DNA of 64,000 nt from Mesorhizobium sp. DCY119 (GTDB lineage: Bacteria > Pseudomonadota > Alphaproteobacteria > Rhizobiales > Rhizobiaceae), in contig NZ_CP031834.1 in assembly GCF_003590645.1 (NCBI RefSeq), positions 2,790,501-2,854,500 on the forward strand, in the 5' to 3' direction. Positions 54,787-63,046 of this stretch are shown here, one piece after another. The notes below the pieces were generated by a model. That model saw nothing but the letters and a program-made list of their open reading frames with translations, was not told where the DNA came from and ran no database searches. The first letter of the stretch is position 1; each line of letters opens with the position of its first letter. Position numbers and translations under genes: made by a program.

Positions 54787-55497
54787 TCACCAGATGCCAG
54801 GGACCAGTCTCCACCGCACTCGACGGGAATAATCGTCGTATCCGGGAAGCTCGACCCGCAACAGGCGGTCTTCCCATGATGTGCGCAAGACAAGGATTGC
54901 CGCCGCCAGTGCAGCGGGAATGAGCGCCCAGAACGAACCCAGCGCAAGCGCCATGCCGAAGAACAACAACAACGCGGCGATATAGCCGGGATGACGCATG
55001 AAACGGTAGGGACCGGTATCAATCACGCGCTGATGCCGTTCGGACTGGATTCGAACACCCGGTTCGAAGAATGGATTCACCGCCTGCGCCCATGCCGTAA
55101 CCGCGATGCCCGCCAGCACAGCGACATAGCCCGATAGCACCACCCAGGCCGGGACTGTCGACCAGTGGAACCGCCCGGCATCGAGCGCCGCAACCGGCAG
55201 AACCGCCACCATTGCCGGCAGGATGACTGCAAGCAGCGCCTTGTCCCAGCTTTTCGTGCCCGCCTGAAACCGGCTGCGTGCTCGGTAGATTATGGGATTG
55301 ACGCGGGCGAGTACGAGGGCAGAAGCGCCAAAGCCCAAAATCAGAACTGCAAGGAATATCCATCCAGGCCACCAGGCGATCGTGCCGGCAGGCAGGAAGA
55401 TCAGTCCAAGCAGTGCAAGAGGCAGGCCGATTGCATAGGCAACGGCCTTACTGCGCGACATCGCGCTAGGCTCCCGTGGAGTTTCGGTTTGTTCCAT
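54787..55497 (-). CDS. Isoprenylcysteine carboxyl methyltransferase-like membrane protein
   Basis: The 236-residue protein has five to six hydrophobic helices. The ICMT/PEMT-type C-terminal motif is DTGPYRFMRHPGYIAALLLF followed by ELPGYDDYSRRVRWRLVPGIW, the SAM-binding signature of this family. The bacterial substrate is unknown, since prenylated CaaX proteins are not expected. ATG 55497 lies eight bases after AAGGAG. A MarR/GbsR-like regulator is 72 bases upstream on the same strand, so they may share a transcript. Confidence 0.83.
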   Translation of the reverse strand: MEQTETPREPSAMSRSKAVAYAIGLPLALLGLIFLPAGTIAWWPGWIFLAVLILGFGASALVLARVNPIIYRARSRFQAGTKSWDKALLAVILPAMVAVLPVAALDAGRFHWSTVPAWVVLSGYVAVLAGIAVTAWAQAVNPFFEPGVRIQSERHQRVIDTGPYRFMRHPGYIAALLLFFGMALALGSFWALIPAALAAAILVLRTSWEDRLLRVELPGYDDYSRRVRWRLVPGIW

Positions 55498-55569
55498 GTT
55501 GCTCACTCCTTCGCGAGGACTGTTTCCAGCGCAGCTTTGGTCGTCGCGGGAATGCGGATCGGTCGGACC

Positions 55570-56043
55570 TCAGGATCGCGGCTTCTGCGAGCGCCACTGC
55601 TTGAGCGCTGTCTCCATGGCCTGACGTATCGCTAGATAGAACTCGGCCATTTCGCCAAGGCGGTCCTGCGTAGGGCCTGAGGCGACGGAAGCGGCACCGC
55701 TCTTCAGGAGATCGGCGAGCGCGTCGAGCAAACGGTTCTGCTCGGTCAGCATGCCCTCGTAATTGTCGGACACTGTGTACGAGACGCGTTTGCTTCCGCG
55801 CTCGCCATGCCGTTGGGCGAGCATATAAGTTTCCAGCAATCGCGCGGCGACGCTTGCACTGCTCTTGCTGATCTCGAGGTCGGTCGTCATGCGGTCGAGG
55901 CCGACCGGCTCGGCGCAAAGCAGCAGATAACCGTAGAGGCGTGCTGCCGTCTGGGGCACACCCCAGGGGATCAGCAGTCGCGCCGCATCCTCGATGAAGC
56001 GTTGTTCTGTGGTCGTCAGGCGCTTGTTTGATATATTCGGCAT
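55570..56043 (-). CDS. GbsR/MarR-type transcriptional regulator
   Basis: The 157-residue protein starts MPNISNKRLTTTEQRFIEDA. A winged helix follows (IPWGVPQTAARLYGYLLL, then TDLEISKSSASVAARLLETY). A C-terminal helical dimerisation part follows (GEMAEFYLAIRQAMETALKQ). The ATG lies in the centre of a perfect 28-bp palindrome, and no Shine-Dalgarno sequence precedes it, so the mRNA may be leaderless and autoregulated. It probably controls the downstream ICMT-like gene. Confidence 0.82.
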   Translation of the reverse strand: MPNISNKRLTTTEQRFIEDAARLLIPWGVPQTAARLYGYLLLCAEPVGLDRMTTDLEISKSSASVAARLLETYMLAQRHGERGSKRVSYTVSDNYEGMLTEQNRLLDALADLLKSGAASVASGPTQDRLGEMAEFYLAIRQAMETALKQWRSQKPRS

Positions 56044-56057
56044 ATTCCGAATATATC
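56030..56057. promoter_or_regulatory. Perfect palindrome over the start codon of the MarR-like gene
   Basis: GATATATTCGG (56030-56040) and CCGAATATATC (56047-56057) are perfect 11-base inverted repeats with centre CATATT. The start codon (complement of 56041-56043) is part of that centre. Confidence 0.75.
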
Positions 56058-56209
56058 GTATTGGGAGTGTATGTCCACTGAGCAACGCTTCTGCGACTGA
56101 GCTAAGGGGTTTGGGTAACCGGGACCGAAGCCCCGTGGGGAGCGCGCGTAGGCGTTATGCGTACGCCAAAAACCAATTGCGAAATAAAATCAGTCGATCT
56201 AGCTTATAA

Positions 56210-56230
56210 CTGATTGCATAACACAATCAG
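56210..56230. promoter_or_regulatory. Palindrome upstream of the dihydrofolate-reductase-like gene
   Basis: CTGATTG (56210-56216), seven bases, CAATCAG (56224-56230), perfect arms, 38 bases before the start codon. It differs from the operator at 56030, so a different regulator is implied. Confidence 0.5.
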
Positions 56231-56267
56231 ACCGTACGGATGTCCCGTGTAGAGGAGAGATAGTGGT

Positions 56268-56798
56268 ATGGCCAAACTCGTTTTCGGAATGAACCAGTCC
56301 CTGGACGGCTACGTCGACCATATGGCGTTTGCGCCAGGCCCCACGCTTTTCCGCCACTTCATCGAGGAGGCTCAGGGGCAGGCAGGCAGTGTCTATGGTC
56401 GCCAAATGTATGAGGTCATGCGTTACTGGGACGACGATCATTCAGAATGGGGGCCAGACGAACAAGCCTTTGCGGCGGCGTGGCGGAAACAGTCGAAATG
56501 GGTCGTCTCCCGCTCGCTGAAGTCAGTCGGCCCAAATGCCTGGCTTGTCGGGGATGATCTCGAGGGCGCGATCCGCGAGCTGAAAGCCGAGCGCGAGGGG
56601 GAGATCGAAGTTGCCGGCCCGGATTTGGCACACAGCCTCACCCAACTTGGCCTCATCGACGAGTATCGAATCTACCTGCATCCCGTCGTAGTTGGCCACG
56701 GCAAACGATATTTCGCCGGACCCCGACCGCCGCTCCGCCTGATGACACATGATCGAATTGGCGAGGATGTGATCAGGTTGACCTATGTTCCTGCCTGA
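56268..56798 (+). CDS. Dihydrofolate reductase / RibD C-terminal-like protein
   Basis: The 176-residue protein has MAKLVFGMNQSLDGYVDHMA at the start, SVYGRQMYEVMRYWDD, KWVVSRSLKSVGPNAWLVGD and IEVAGPDLAHSLTQLGLIDE. A late YLHPVVVGHGKRYFAG completes the pattern of YyaP/YwjB-like reductases. These share the DHFR fold but are not housekeeping FolA; the substrate is unknown. GAGGAGAG lies before the ATG. Confidence 0.85.
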   Translation: MAKLVFGMNQSLDGYVDHMAFAPGPTLFRHFIEEAQGQAGSVYGRQMYEVMRYWDDDHSEWGPDEQAFAAAWRKQSKWVVSRSLKSVGPNAWLVGDDLEGAIRELKAEREGEIEVAGPDLAHSLTQLGLIDEYRIYLHPVVVGHGKRYFAGPRPPLRLMTHDRIGEDVIRLTYVPA

Positions 56799-56867
56799 TC
56801 TCGCGACCCGCCGCATGGAAATGGCCGGTGAAGTCTGCTTTTGGTCGGGCAGCGGTGAACGCGTCAA

Positions 56868-57770
56868 TCACGTTGCGCTATTCATATTCTCAAGACCGAG
56901 GCTCTGGCCGCGTAGGCGGATTGCGTCGCGGGAGGGTGGGGCGCCGAACATGCGGGCATACTCGCGGCTGAACTGCGAGGCGCTCTCATAGCCGACGCTG
57001 TAGGCAGTGCGCGTGGTGTCCGCGTTGACCACCATGAGCCGGCGCGCCTCCTGAAGCCGGAGGACCTTCTGGTATTGCAGCGGGCTGATCGCGGTAGCCG
57101 CCTTGAAGTGCCGGTGGAAGGACGCGGGGCTCATGCCGGCAATTTCGGCCAGCGCTTCTACGCGTATGGGTTCGTCGAAATGTGCCCGAATCCATGTGAT
57201 CGCCTGCCTGATCTGCGACAGCCGGCTGTCGTCCTGGGCGATCTGGCGAAGAACGCCGCCCTGCGGACCTTGCAGGAGCCGGTACAGAATCTCGCGCTCG
57301 AGCATCGGCGCCAGCACCGGGGCATCCTCGGGCGCCTCCAGCAGGGCCAGAAGCCGGGACCAGGGATCGAGCAATTGCGGTGTGACCGGGCTGACCCCGA
57401 AGCCGGCAATCTGCCCGTCAGGCTGGGCCGGTAAATCGGCGACAAGCGAGGCGATCATGTCTCGGTCGAGCGCAAGGCTGGCGCAGACATAGGGGCTGTC
57501 GGCGTTTGCCTCGACGATCTGGCCCGAAACCGGCAATTCGAGTGAGGCAATGAAGTATGAAGCCGGATCGTACCGCAGCAGGCGATCGCCGATCATCACC
57601 TGCTTTGCCCCTTGCAGGACAAGACACATCATCGGCTGATAAACGGTCGACGTCGGGCATGTGACCGACCTCGCGACGAAGAGCGAGAGGCGCGGAAGGA
57701 TTTGCGCTCGCCCAGTGTCGCCGGCGTGACGCTCGGCCAGACTGCACATTTTCATCAGTTGCTGCTGCAT
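56868..57770 (-). CDS. AraC-family transcriptional regulator
   Basis: The 300-residue protein has an AraC N-terminal ligand domain (SVTCPTSTVYQPMMCLVLQG, then SYFIASLELPVSGQIVEANA). A double helix-turn-helix follows at the C-terminus (IRVEALAEIAGMSPASFHRH, ISPLQYQKVLRLQEARRL, AYSVGYESASQFSREYARMF). Start ATG 57770 (MQQQLMKMCSLAERH) begins the family alignment; the frame stays open upstream to 57905. It is divergent from an alcohol dehydrogenase, a common pairing for this subfamily. Confidence 0.88.
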   Translation of the reverse strand: MQQQLMKMCSLAERHAGDTGRAQILPRLSLFVARSVTCPTSTVYQPMMCLVLQGAKQVMIGDRLLRYDPASYFIASLELPVSGQIVEANADSPYVCASLALDRDMIASLVADLPAQPDGQIAGFGVSPVTPQLLDPWSRLLALLEAPEDAPVLAPMLEREILYRLLQGPQGGVLRQIAQDDSRLSQIRQAITWIRAHFDEPIRVEALAEIAGMSPASFHRHFKAATAISPLQYQKVLRLQEARRLMVVNADTTRTAYSVGYESASQFSREYARMFGAPPSRDAIRLRGQSLGLENMNSAT

Positions 57771-58028
57771 GGAACCATAATTGGTCCTTCTTCCCGGCCC
57801 AAACAAGCCGGTGCCGCCTTCCAATCGGACGGTTTGATAGAAATAGGCAAGAGATCGATACGATCGGGCGCAGCGCGCACGCGTCGCATTCCCAAATAAG
57901 GGCAACCAGACGTGCTGGCCGGCGTTGCGTCGACCGCTTCACGCCAAGGCGCTGTGGGCAAAAAACGAAGACATGGTCGGCGAACGCTTCTGACCATCAC
58001 CGATCATAATCCACGACAGGAGTTTTTG

Positions 58029-59078
58029 ATGAAAACCACCGGATATGCGGCAACCGACGCCAGCCTGCCCCTCGCACGCTATGAGTTTGCGCGCCGGGAC
58101 CTGCGCGCAAACGACGTTTCGATAGAAATCCTCTATTGCGGTGTCTGCCACTCCGATCTTCACCAGGCGCGCAACGACTGGGGCGCGACGACCTATCCGA
58201 TTGTACCCGGCCATGAGATCGTCGGCAGGGTGGTCGCGGTCGGCAAGGATGTCACCCGCTACAAGGCGGGCGATACCGTCGCCGTCGGCTGCATAGTCGA
58301 CAGCTGCGGCAGATGCGACCAGTGCCTCAAGCATGAGGAACAGATGTGCCGCAACGTGGTAACGCAGACCTACAATGACCGCGACCGGATCACCGGCGAG
58401 CCCACCTATGGCGGCTATTCCAAGCATATCGTCGTGCGCGAGGAGTTCGTGCTGGCGATACCGGAGGGACTGGATATTGCCCGGGCGGCACCGCTGCTCT
58501 GCGCCGGCATCACGACCTATTCGCCGCTGCGCACCTGGAATGTCGGGCCGGGCAGCCGGGTCGGCGTCATCGGGCTCGGCGGGCTTGGCCACATGGCGGT
58601 CAAGCTGGCCATCGGGCTCGGCGCGGACGTGACCGTCATCAGCCGCACCGAAGCCAAGACCGCGGACGCGCTGGCACTCGGCGCCCATCGCGTGCTCGTC
58701 TCAGGGGATGATGCGGCGATGGCGGCGGCTGCCAATGCATTTGACCTGATCATCGACACCATTCCGGTGCGCCACGACCTGTCGCCCTATCTTCCGCTGC
58801 TCGATGTCGACGCGACCCTGGTGATCGTCGGTCAGCTCGGGCTGATCGATGAGCACAGCACGCTGCCGCTCCTGATGGGACGCCGCCGCATCTCGGGCTC
58901 GCCGATCGGCGGAATCGCGGAAACACAGGAGATGCTCAACTTCTGCGGCAGGATGAACATCCTTCCCGATTGCGAGATGATCGCCATTCAGGACATCAAT
59001 GCAGCTTTCGAACGGGTGGAGCGTGCCGACGTGCGCTATCGGTTCGTCATCGACATGGCGTCGCTCGAAGCGGCTTGA
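58029..59078 (+). CDS. Zinc-dependent NAD(P) alcohol dehydrogenase (CAD/YahK-like)
   Basis: The 349-residue medium-chain dehydrogenase has catalytic-zinc ligands Cys40 (GVCHSDLH), His62 (GHE) and Cys158. The structural-zinc cysteines are 93, 96, 99 and 107, and the Rossmann motif is GLGGLGHMA (182-190). The layout matches the cinnamyl-alcohol/YahK aldehyde reductase group, usually NADPH-dependent. CAGGAG six bases upstream supports ATG 58029; the longer frame from 57912 has no such site. AraC-type regulator divergent. Confidence 0.92.
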   Translation: MKTTGYAATDASLPLARYEFARRDLRANDVSIEILYCGVCHSDLHQARNDWGATTYPIVPGHEIVGRVVAVGKDVTRYKAGDTVAVGCIVDSCGRCDQCLKHEEQMCRNVVTQTYNDRDRITGEPTYGGYSKHIVVREEFVLAIPEGLDIARAAPLLCAGITTYSPLRTWNVGPGSRVGVIGLGGLGHMAVKLAIGLGADVTVISRTEAKTADALALGAHRVLVSGDDAAMAAAANAFDLIIDTIPVRHDLSPYLPLLDVDATLVIVGQLGLIDEHSTLPLLMGRRRISGSPIGGIAETQEMLNFCGRMNILPDCEMIAIQDINAAFERVERADVRYRFVIDMASLEAA

Positions 59079-59196
59079 GGTACCGACCCCCGGTCGGGTC
59101 GTCAGCGGCTGGGGCCATGTGACCAATGAACGCGAACAGGGCGCTTGTTGGTCACAAACCCTGTCTTTCCCACTCCGGTCGAGGGATATCGCGGGC

Positions 59197-59976
59197 TCAG
59201 CCGACCTGCGCGACGCAGGCAATATGTTCTTCCGATTTGATCAAGCGTATGGGCACGCCATACGCCTTGAAAAGCGTCTCCTCCGTCAGCATTTCCATGG
59301 TCTTTCCGATCGACGGCGGGTGATTTGGCGAGAGGATCAGGGTCTGGTCCGCCAGGCTGAATGCCTGATCGGGCGCGTGGGTGGTGAAGATGACGGCGAG
59401 ACCGTTTTTCGCCAGCCGCCGCGTCAGCGAGAGGAAGCGGGCCTGATTGGCGAAATCGAGATGCGCGGTCGGCTCGTCGAGAATCATCAGTTTCGGAGCC
59501 TGAACCAGTACGCGCGCGATCTGCACCAGTTGCCGCTCTCCACCACTGATTTCGGTGTAGGCAGCATTGGCGAGATGGGCGATGCCGAGCGTCTCCAGGG
59601 CGTCGTCCACAAGAGCGTCGACGTCCTTGCCCGGTGTGTCGAACCATCCCAGATGCGGGGCACGGCCCATTTCGACGATGGTGCGCACGGAGAAGGCGAA
59701 AACCGTCTCGTCGCTTTGCGGGACCAGTGCCAGCCGTTTGGCGATTTCGGTGCGGGGAAGTGTCGAGATCGGTTCCTCGCCAAGCTTCACCGTCCCGGAT
59801 GTCGATGGTGTCAGTCCGGCGAGGCAGCGAAGCAATGTCGACTTGCCGACGCCGTTTGGCCCGAGCACGCAGATGATCTCGCCAGCAGAGATTTTCAGGC
59901 TGAGATCGCTGAATGTCGGCTTGCTTCTGCCTGGATAGGTAAAGCCGATCTGCTCGGCGGCAAGGATCACGCCCAT
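59197..59976 (-). CDS. FecE/BtuD-type ABC transporter ATP-binding protein
   Basis: The 259-residue ATPase powers the neighbouring permease. It has Walker A GPNGVGKST (39-47), Q-loop VPQSDE, signature ISGGERQ (143-149), Walker B LMILDEP (163-169) and the switch His in TTHAPDQAF. The start overlaps the permease end by 10 bases. It belongs to the family serving siderophores, haem, cobalamin and, in MolBCA, molybdate. Confidence 0.93.
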   Translation of the reverse strand: MGVILAAEQIGFTYPGRSKPTFSDLSLKISAGEIICVLGPNGVGKSTLLRCLAGLTPSTSGTVKLGEEPISTLPRTEIAKRLALVPQSDETVFAFSVRTIVEMGRAPHLGWFDTPGKDVDALVDDALETLGIAHLANAAYTEISGGERQLVQIARVLVQAPKLMILDEPTAHLDFANQARFLSLTRRLAKNGLAVIFTTHAPDQAFSLADQTLILSPNHPPSIGKTMEMLTEETLFKAYGVPIRLIKSEEHIACVAQVG

Positions 59977-60992
59977 CCCAACCGTCCGCGTCCTAGCAGA
60001 AGAATGAAGACCGGCGCGCCGATCAATGCAGTGAGTATGCCGAGCGGAACTTCGGCTGCCGTCATGATACGGGCCAGATCGTCGATGATGAGCAGATAAC
60101 AGGCTCCAAGCGACAAGGTGGCAGGAAGAAGCCGCCGGAAGTCCGGCCCGACGATAATCCGCGCAAGGTGCGGGATGACCAGCCCGACCCAGCCGATGAT
60201 ACCGCTGATGGAGACCGTCGAAGCGGCAATGAGGGTCGAAAAGAGAATGACGACGAGCCTCAGGCGATTGGCTTCGACACCCAGGATACGCGCCTGCTCA
60301 TCGCCCATTGCAAGAATATTGATGCGCCAGCGCAGCAGCAGAAGCACGGTCGCGGACGGCACAACGACCGCCAGGACGGGAACCATGTCCGCCGTCGAGA
60401 CCGACGACAGCGAGCCCAAGAGCCAGAACTCGATGACCGGGAGTTTCGAATTGGGGTCCGCAACGTATTTGAGGAGAGAGAGGAGGGCAGTGAACAGCGA
60501 ACCGACGATGATGCCGCCCAGCACCAGGACGATCGTCGAATTCATCCGGTAAAGCCGGCTCATGGCAAAGCAGAACGCAACCGCTAGCATCCCGAAGACG
60601 AAAGCTGAGAATTGGGTCGCGTAACGCTGCCCGAAAAGGAGAATGGCGAGGGCCGCGCCGAAACCGGCGCCTGCCGAAACGCCTAGCGTAAATGGCGAAA
60701 CGAGCGGGTTGCGAAAGACACCCTGATAGCACGCGCCGGAAATTGCCAGCCCGCCGCCGACGACCATGGCGGCCCCCACGCGCGGCAGCCTGACATCGAA
60801 AACGACGGATTCTACGACGGCCGGCCAGTCCGGCGTTATCGGCAATATCTGGGCCGCGATGACCTTGATCACCATCATTGGCGCAACGGGATAGCGCCCG
60901 ATGAGAAACGAAAGCAGAAACAGCGCCACCGGAAGCAGGATCAGGAAGATCGTCAACAACCGGTTGGCTGGCGCGTGCTCAGCAGGAGGCAT
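59967..60992 (-). CDS. FecCD/BtuC-type ABC transporter permease
   Basis: The 341-residue inner-membrane protein has about ten helices. It shows the FecCD pattern RLPRVGAAMVVGGGLAISGA, then CYQGVFRNPLVSPFTLGVSA. A second conserved stretch is GIIGWVGLVIPHLARIIVGPDFRRLLPAT. A homodimer would form the channel. The ATPase overlaps it downstream and the binding protein ends 9 bases upstream, so the three are one operon. Confidence 0.93.
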   Translation of the reverse strand: MPPAEHAPANRLLTIFLILLPVALFLLSFLIGRYPVAPMMVIKVIAAQILPITPDWPAVVESVVFDVRLPRVGAAMVVGGGLAISGACYQGVFRNPLVSPFTLGVSAGAGFGAALAILLFGQRYATQFSAFVFGMLAVAFCFAMSRLYRMNSTIVLVLGGIIVGSLFTALLSLLKYVADPNSKLPVIEFWLLGSLSSVSTADMVPVLAVVVPSATVLLLLRWRINILAMGDEQARILGVEANRLRLVVILFSTLIAASTVSISGIIGWVGLVIPHLARIIVGPDFRRLLPATLSLGACYLLIIDDLARIMTAAEVPLGILTALIGAPVFILLLGRGRLGWA

Positions 60993-61001
60993 CGCCGGAG
61001 C

Positions 61002-62072
61002 CTAGTTCGGGCCGGTATAAGCCTGACCATAGAATTGCTGGTAATAGGCATCGACTTGCTTCTGCATGTCGATATCGGCGAACCGCTCGGGATAGAGCTT
61101 CTTGGCCATCCACAGTTCTCCCAGCGCGAAGGCCTCGGGCAGCGGATAGCCCCAGGGCTTCACATATTCCGGCGTGATGTAGATACGGTCGTTCTTGACC
61201 GCGTCGAGGTGCTGCCAGGCGGCGTTCTTGCGGATTTCGTCGGCCACCGGCGCGTAGCGGTCCTGCACGAAAATCACCTGCGGATTCCAGGCGAGCACGT
61301 CTTCCATCGATACCTTGGTCGCGCCGCGCACGCCGGCAGCGACATTGATGCCGCCGGAGCGCTTCGTGATCACACCGGTATATTTGCCGGAACCGTACGT
61401 GCTCATATCCGGGTTCGCCATATAGAGGCGCACGCGCTCCGTGTCGGGGATCGAAGCCACCCGTTCCTCCACCAGTTTGCGCTGCGCAAAGGCATAGTCG
61501 ATCAGCCGGTCGGCCCGCTCGCTTTCGCCGACGATGTCGCCGATCAGTTTGATGCCGGTCTTCAGCCCTTCCGAATAGGCATAGTCGTCGTCATCAAAGG
61601 TCGGATTGAGCTTTGGCGCTTCGATGCCTTCGCCTTTCGACAGCGAAATGGCGACGACGGGCAGGCCGACCTTCGACAATTGCTCGATCATTTCTGGCGG
61701 CGCATAGTTCGTGACGAAGACCACGTCCGGCTTGAGCTGCAGGACCTCTTCGACATTCACCGTCGAAAGATCGCCGGGCATCGGCAGGTTGGCGAGCTGC
61801 GGGGCATATTTGTCGAGACCGGGAATGAGGCTCGGCCATTTGCGCAGAACCCCGACGATCTTGTCAGCGGCGCCAAGCTCGACAAGGAGGTCGAGCGTCT
61901 GGTGCTGCAGCACGACGATGCGCTCGACCTTGTCTGGAATGGTCACCGAGCGGTTGAGCTGGTCGGTGATGGTGCGGGTTTCCGCTGCTGACGCTTCGCC
62001 CGTCGCGATTGGAAGCGACCACAAGGCAAAGGCGGTGACGAGCGCCACAAAATTTCTGCGATGAAAAGACAT
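61002..62072 (-). CDS. FecB/BtuF-type periplasmic substrate-binding protein
   Basis: The 356-residue protein has a signal peptide (SFHRRNFVALVTAFALWSLP, cleavage near GEASAAE). The bi-lobed PF01497 pattern is visible (RTITDQLNRSVTIPDKVERI, LKPDVVFVTNYAPPEMIEQL, SMEDVLAWNPQVIFVQDRYA, VKNDRIYITPEYVKPWGYPL). Start ATG 62072 is chosen among three close ATGs because a GGGGA-like sequence precedes it. The ligand is not certain: iron chelate, cobalamin or oxyanion are all possible for the family. Confidence 0.88.
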   Translation of the reverse strand: MSFHRRNFVALVTAFALWSLPIATGEASAAETRTITDQLNRSVTIPDKVERIVVLQHQTLDLLVELGAADKIVGVLRKWPSLIPGLDKYAPQLANLPMPGDLSTVNVEEVLQLKPDVVFVTNYAPPEMIEQLSKVGLPVVAISLSKGEGIEAPKLNPTFDDDDYAYSEGLKTGIKLIGDIVGESERADRLIDYAFAQRKLVEERVASIPDTERVRLYMANPDMSTYGSGKYTGVITKRSGGINVAAGVRGATKVSMEDVLAWNPQVIFVQDRYAPVADEIRKNAAWQHLDAVKNDRIYITPEYVKPWGYPLPEAFALGELWMAKKLYPERFADIDMQKQVDAYYQQFYGQAYTGPN

Positions 62073-62211
62073 TCCCATCCCCATGCTGTGAAATATCGAC
62101 GAGGAGCCGAGGCGGCTCGATATATTTCTACGCATATAGCGTTGGGTCTTGCGCAGCAATGCCGTTCCGCACCAAGGATGCGTCGGATCTGCAACTTTCT
62201 ATTGCTCCAGG

Positions 62212-62994
62212 TCAGGCACCCGCCGGCAAGGCTACCGGCTTGAAACCGAATTCCTGCAACAATTTCTGGCCGGGACCGGACATGATGAAAAGGGCGAAGG
62301 ACAAGGCTGCCGGGCGGCAGTCATTGATGGCTGTAAGGCCATATTCGGGCACGACGTTCACCGCTGCCGGAATTTGGACAATCTCGACCTCGGGCACTTC
62401 TGCGGCGAGCCGCTGCATGCCTGTGAGATAACCGAGAAAGACGTCGGCTGTCCCAGCCGCCAATGCGTCAGCTACGGGGCCATAGGGGCCGGACGTTGCC
62501 ACCGTTTCCGAGCCGCCGACCAGTTTCAGGGCCTTGGCGTCGAGGATGCGGAACGAGCCGGTCGCATGCTCTTCGAACCTACGAAAGATAGCCCAGGCAT
62601 AATCGCCTGACGGGTCCTTGAGCGGCGTCGACGTTCCGATCTTGAGGGCAGGGTCAAGCAGTCGTTCGACGAAGTTTTCCGTCGTCACGCCGGCATCCCG
62701 GCGAACCAAAGCCGACATCGTGTTGCGGGCAAAGACGACCGGCGGCCCGGACAATCCCAGTTGGGCAAGGTGCGATGGATGGCCGAAATCGGCGGACAGA
62801 AACAGATCCGGCCGATCGCCGTCCTCGATGCGCTGCCGGAGCAGACCCGCTGGCCCATGCCTGACCTCGACGGCAATACCAGTCATTTCGGAAAAAGCAG
62901 AAACGAGTAAGGGCAGGACATAACGGAGGCTGCCCGCCGCATAAACGCGAATGGACGATTGATCGGATGATGTTTGCACGGCAGTCGCTTTCAA
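62212..62994 (-). CDS. ModA-like oxyanion-binding protein without a signal peptide
   Basis: The 260-residue protein matches periplasmic molybdate/tungstate-type binding proteins: IRVYAAGSLRYVLPLLVSAF at the start, VRHGPAGLLRQRIEDGDRPD, DLFLSADFGHPSHLAQLGL and KIGTSTPLKDPSGDYAWAIF. It starts straight into the first strand. An in-frame TAA lies two codons before the TTG start at 62994, so no export signal can be added. It may act in the cytoplasm, or GTG 62979 may be the start. It sits upstream of the FecBCD-type importer on the same strand. Confidence 0.8.
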   Translation of the reverse strand: MKATAVQTSSDQSSIRVYAAGSLRYVLPLLVSAFSEMTGIAVEVRHGPAGLLRQRIEDGDRPDLFLSADFGHPSHLAQLGLSGPPVVFARNTMSALVRRDAGVTTENFVERLLDPALKIGTSTPLKDPSGDYAWAIFRRFEEHATGSFRILDAKALKLVGGSETVATSGPYGPVADALAAGTADVFLGYLTGMQRLAAEVPEVEIVQIPAAVNVVPEYGLTAINDCRPAALSFALFIMSGPGQKLLQEFGFKPVALPAGA

Positions 62995-63046
62995 ACTTTA
63001 ACGTCACTATCCGCGCCGCAGAGCTGCGAGGATAGACTGATGATCG

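Noticed and set aside
55466-55918. A 150-codon minus-strand frame overlapping the MarR-like gene
   Set aside because: Arg-rich shadow frame; the regulator in the other frame has clear helix-turn-helix features.
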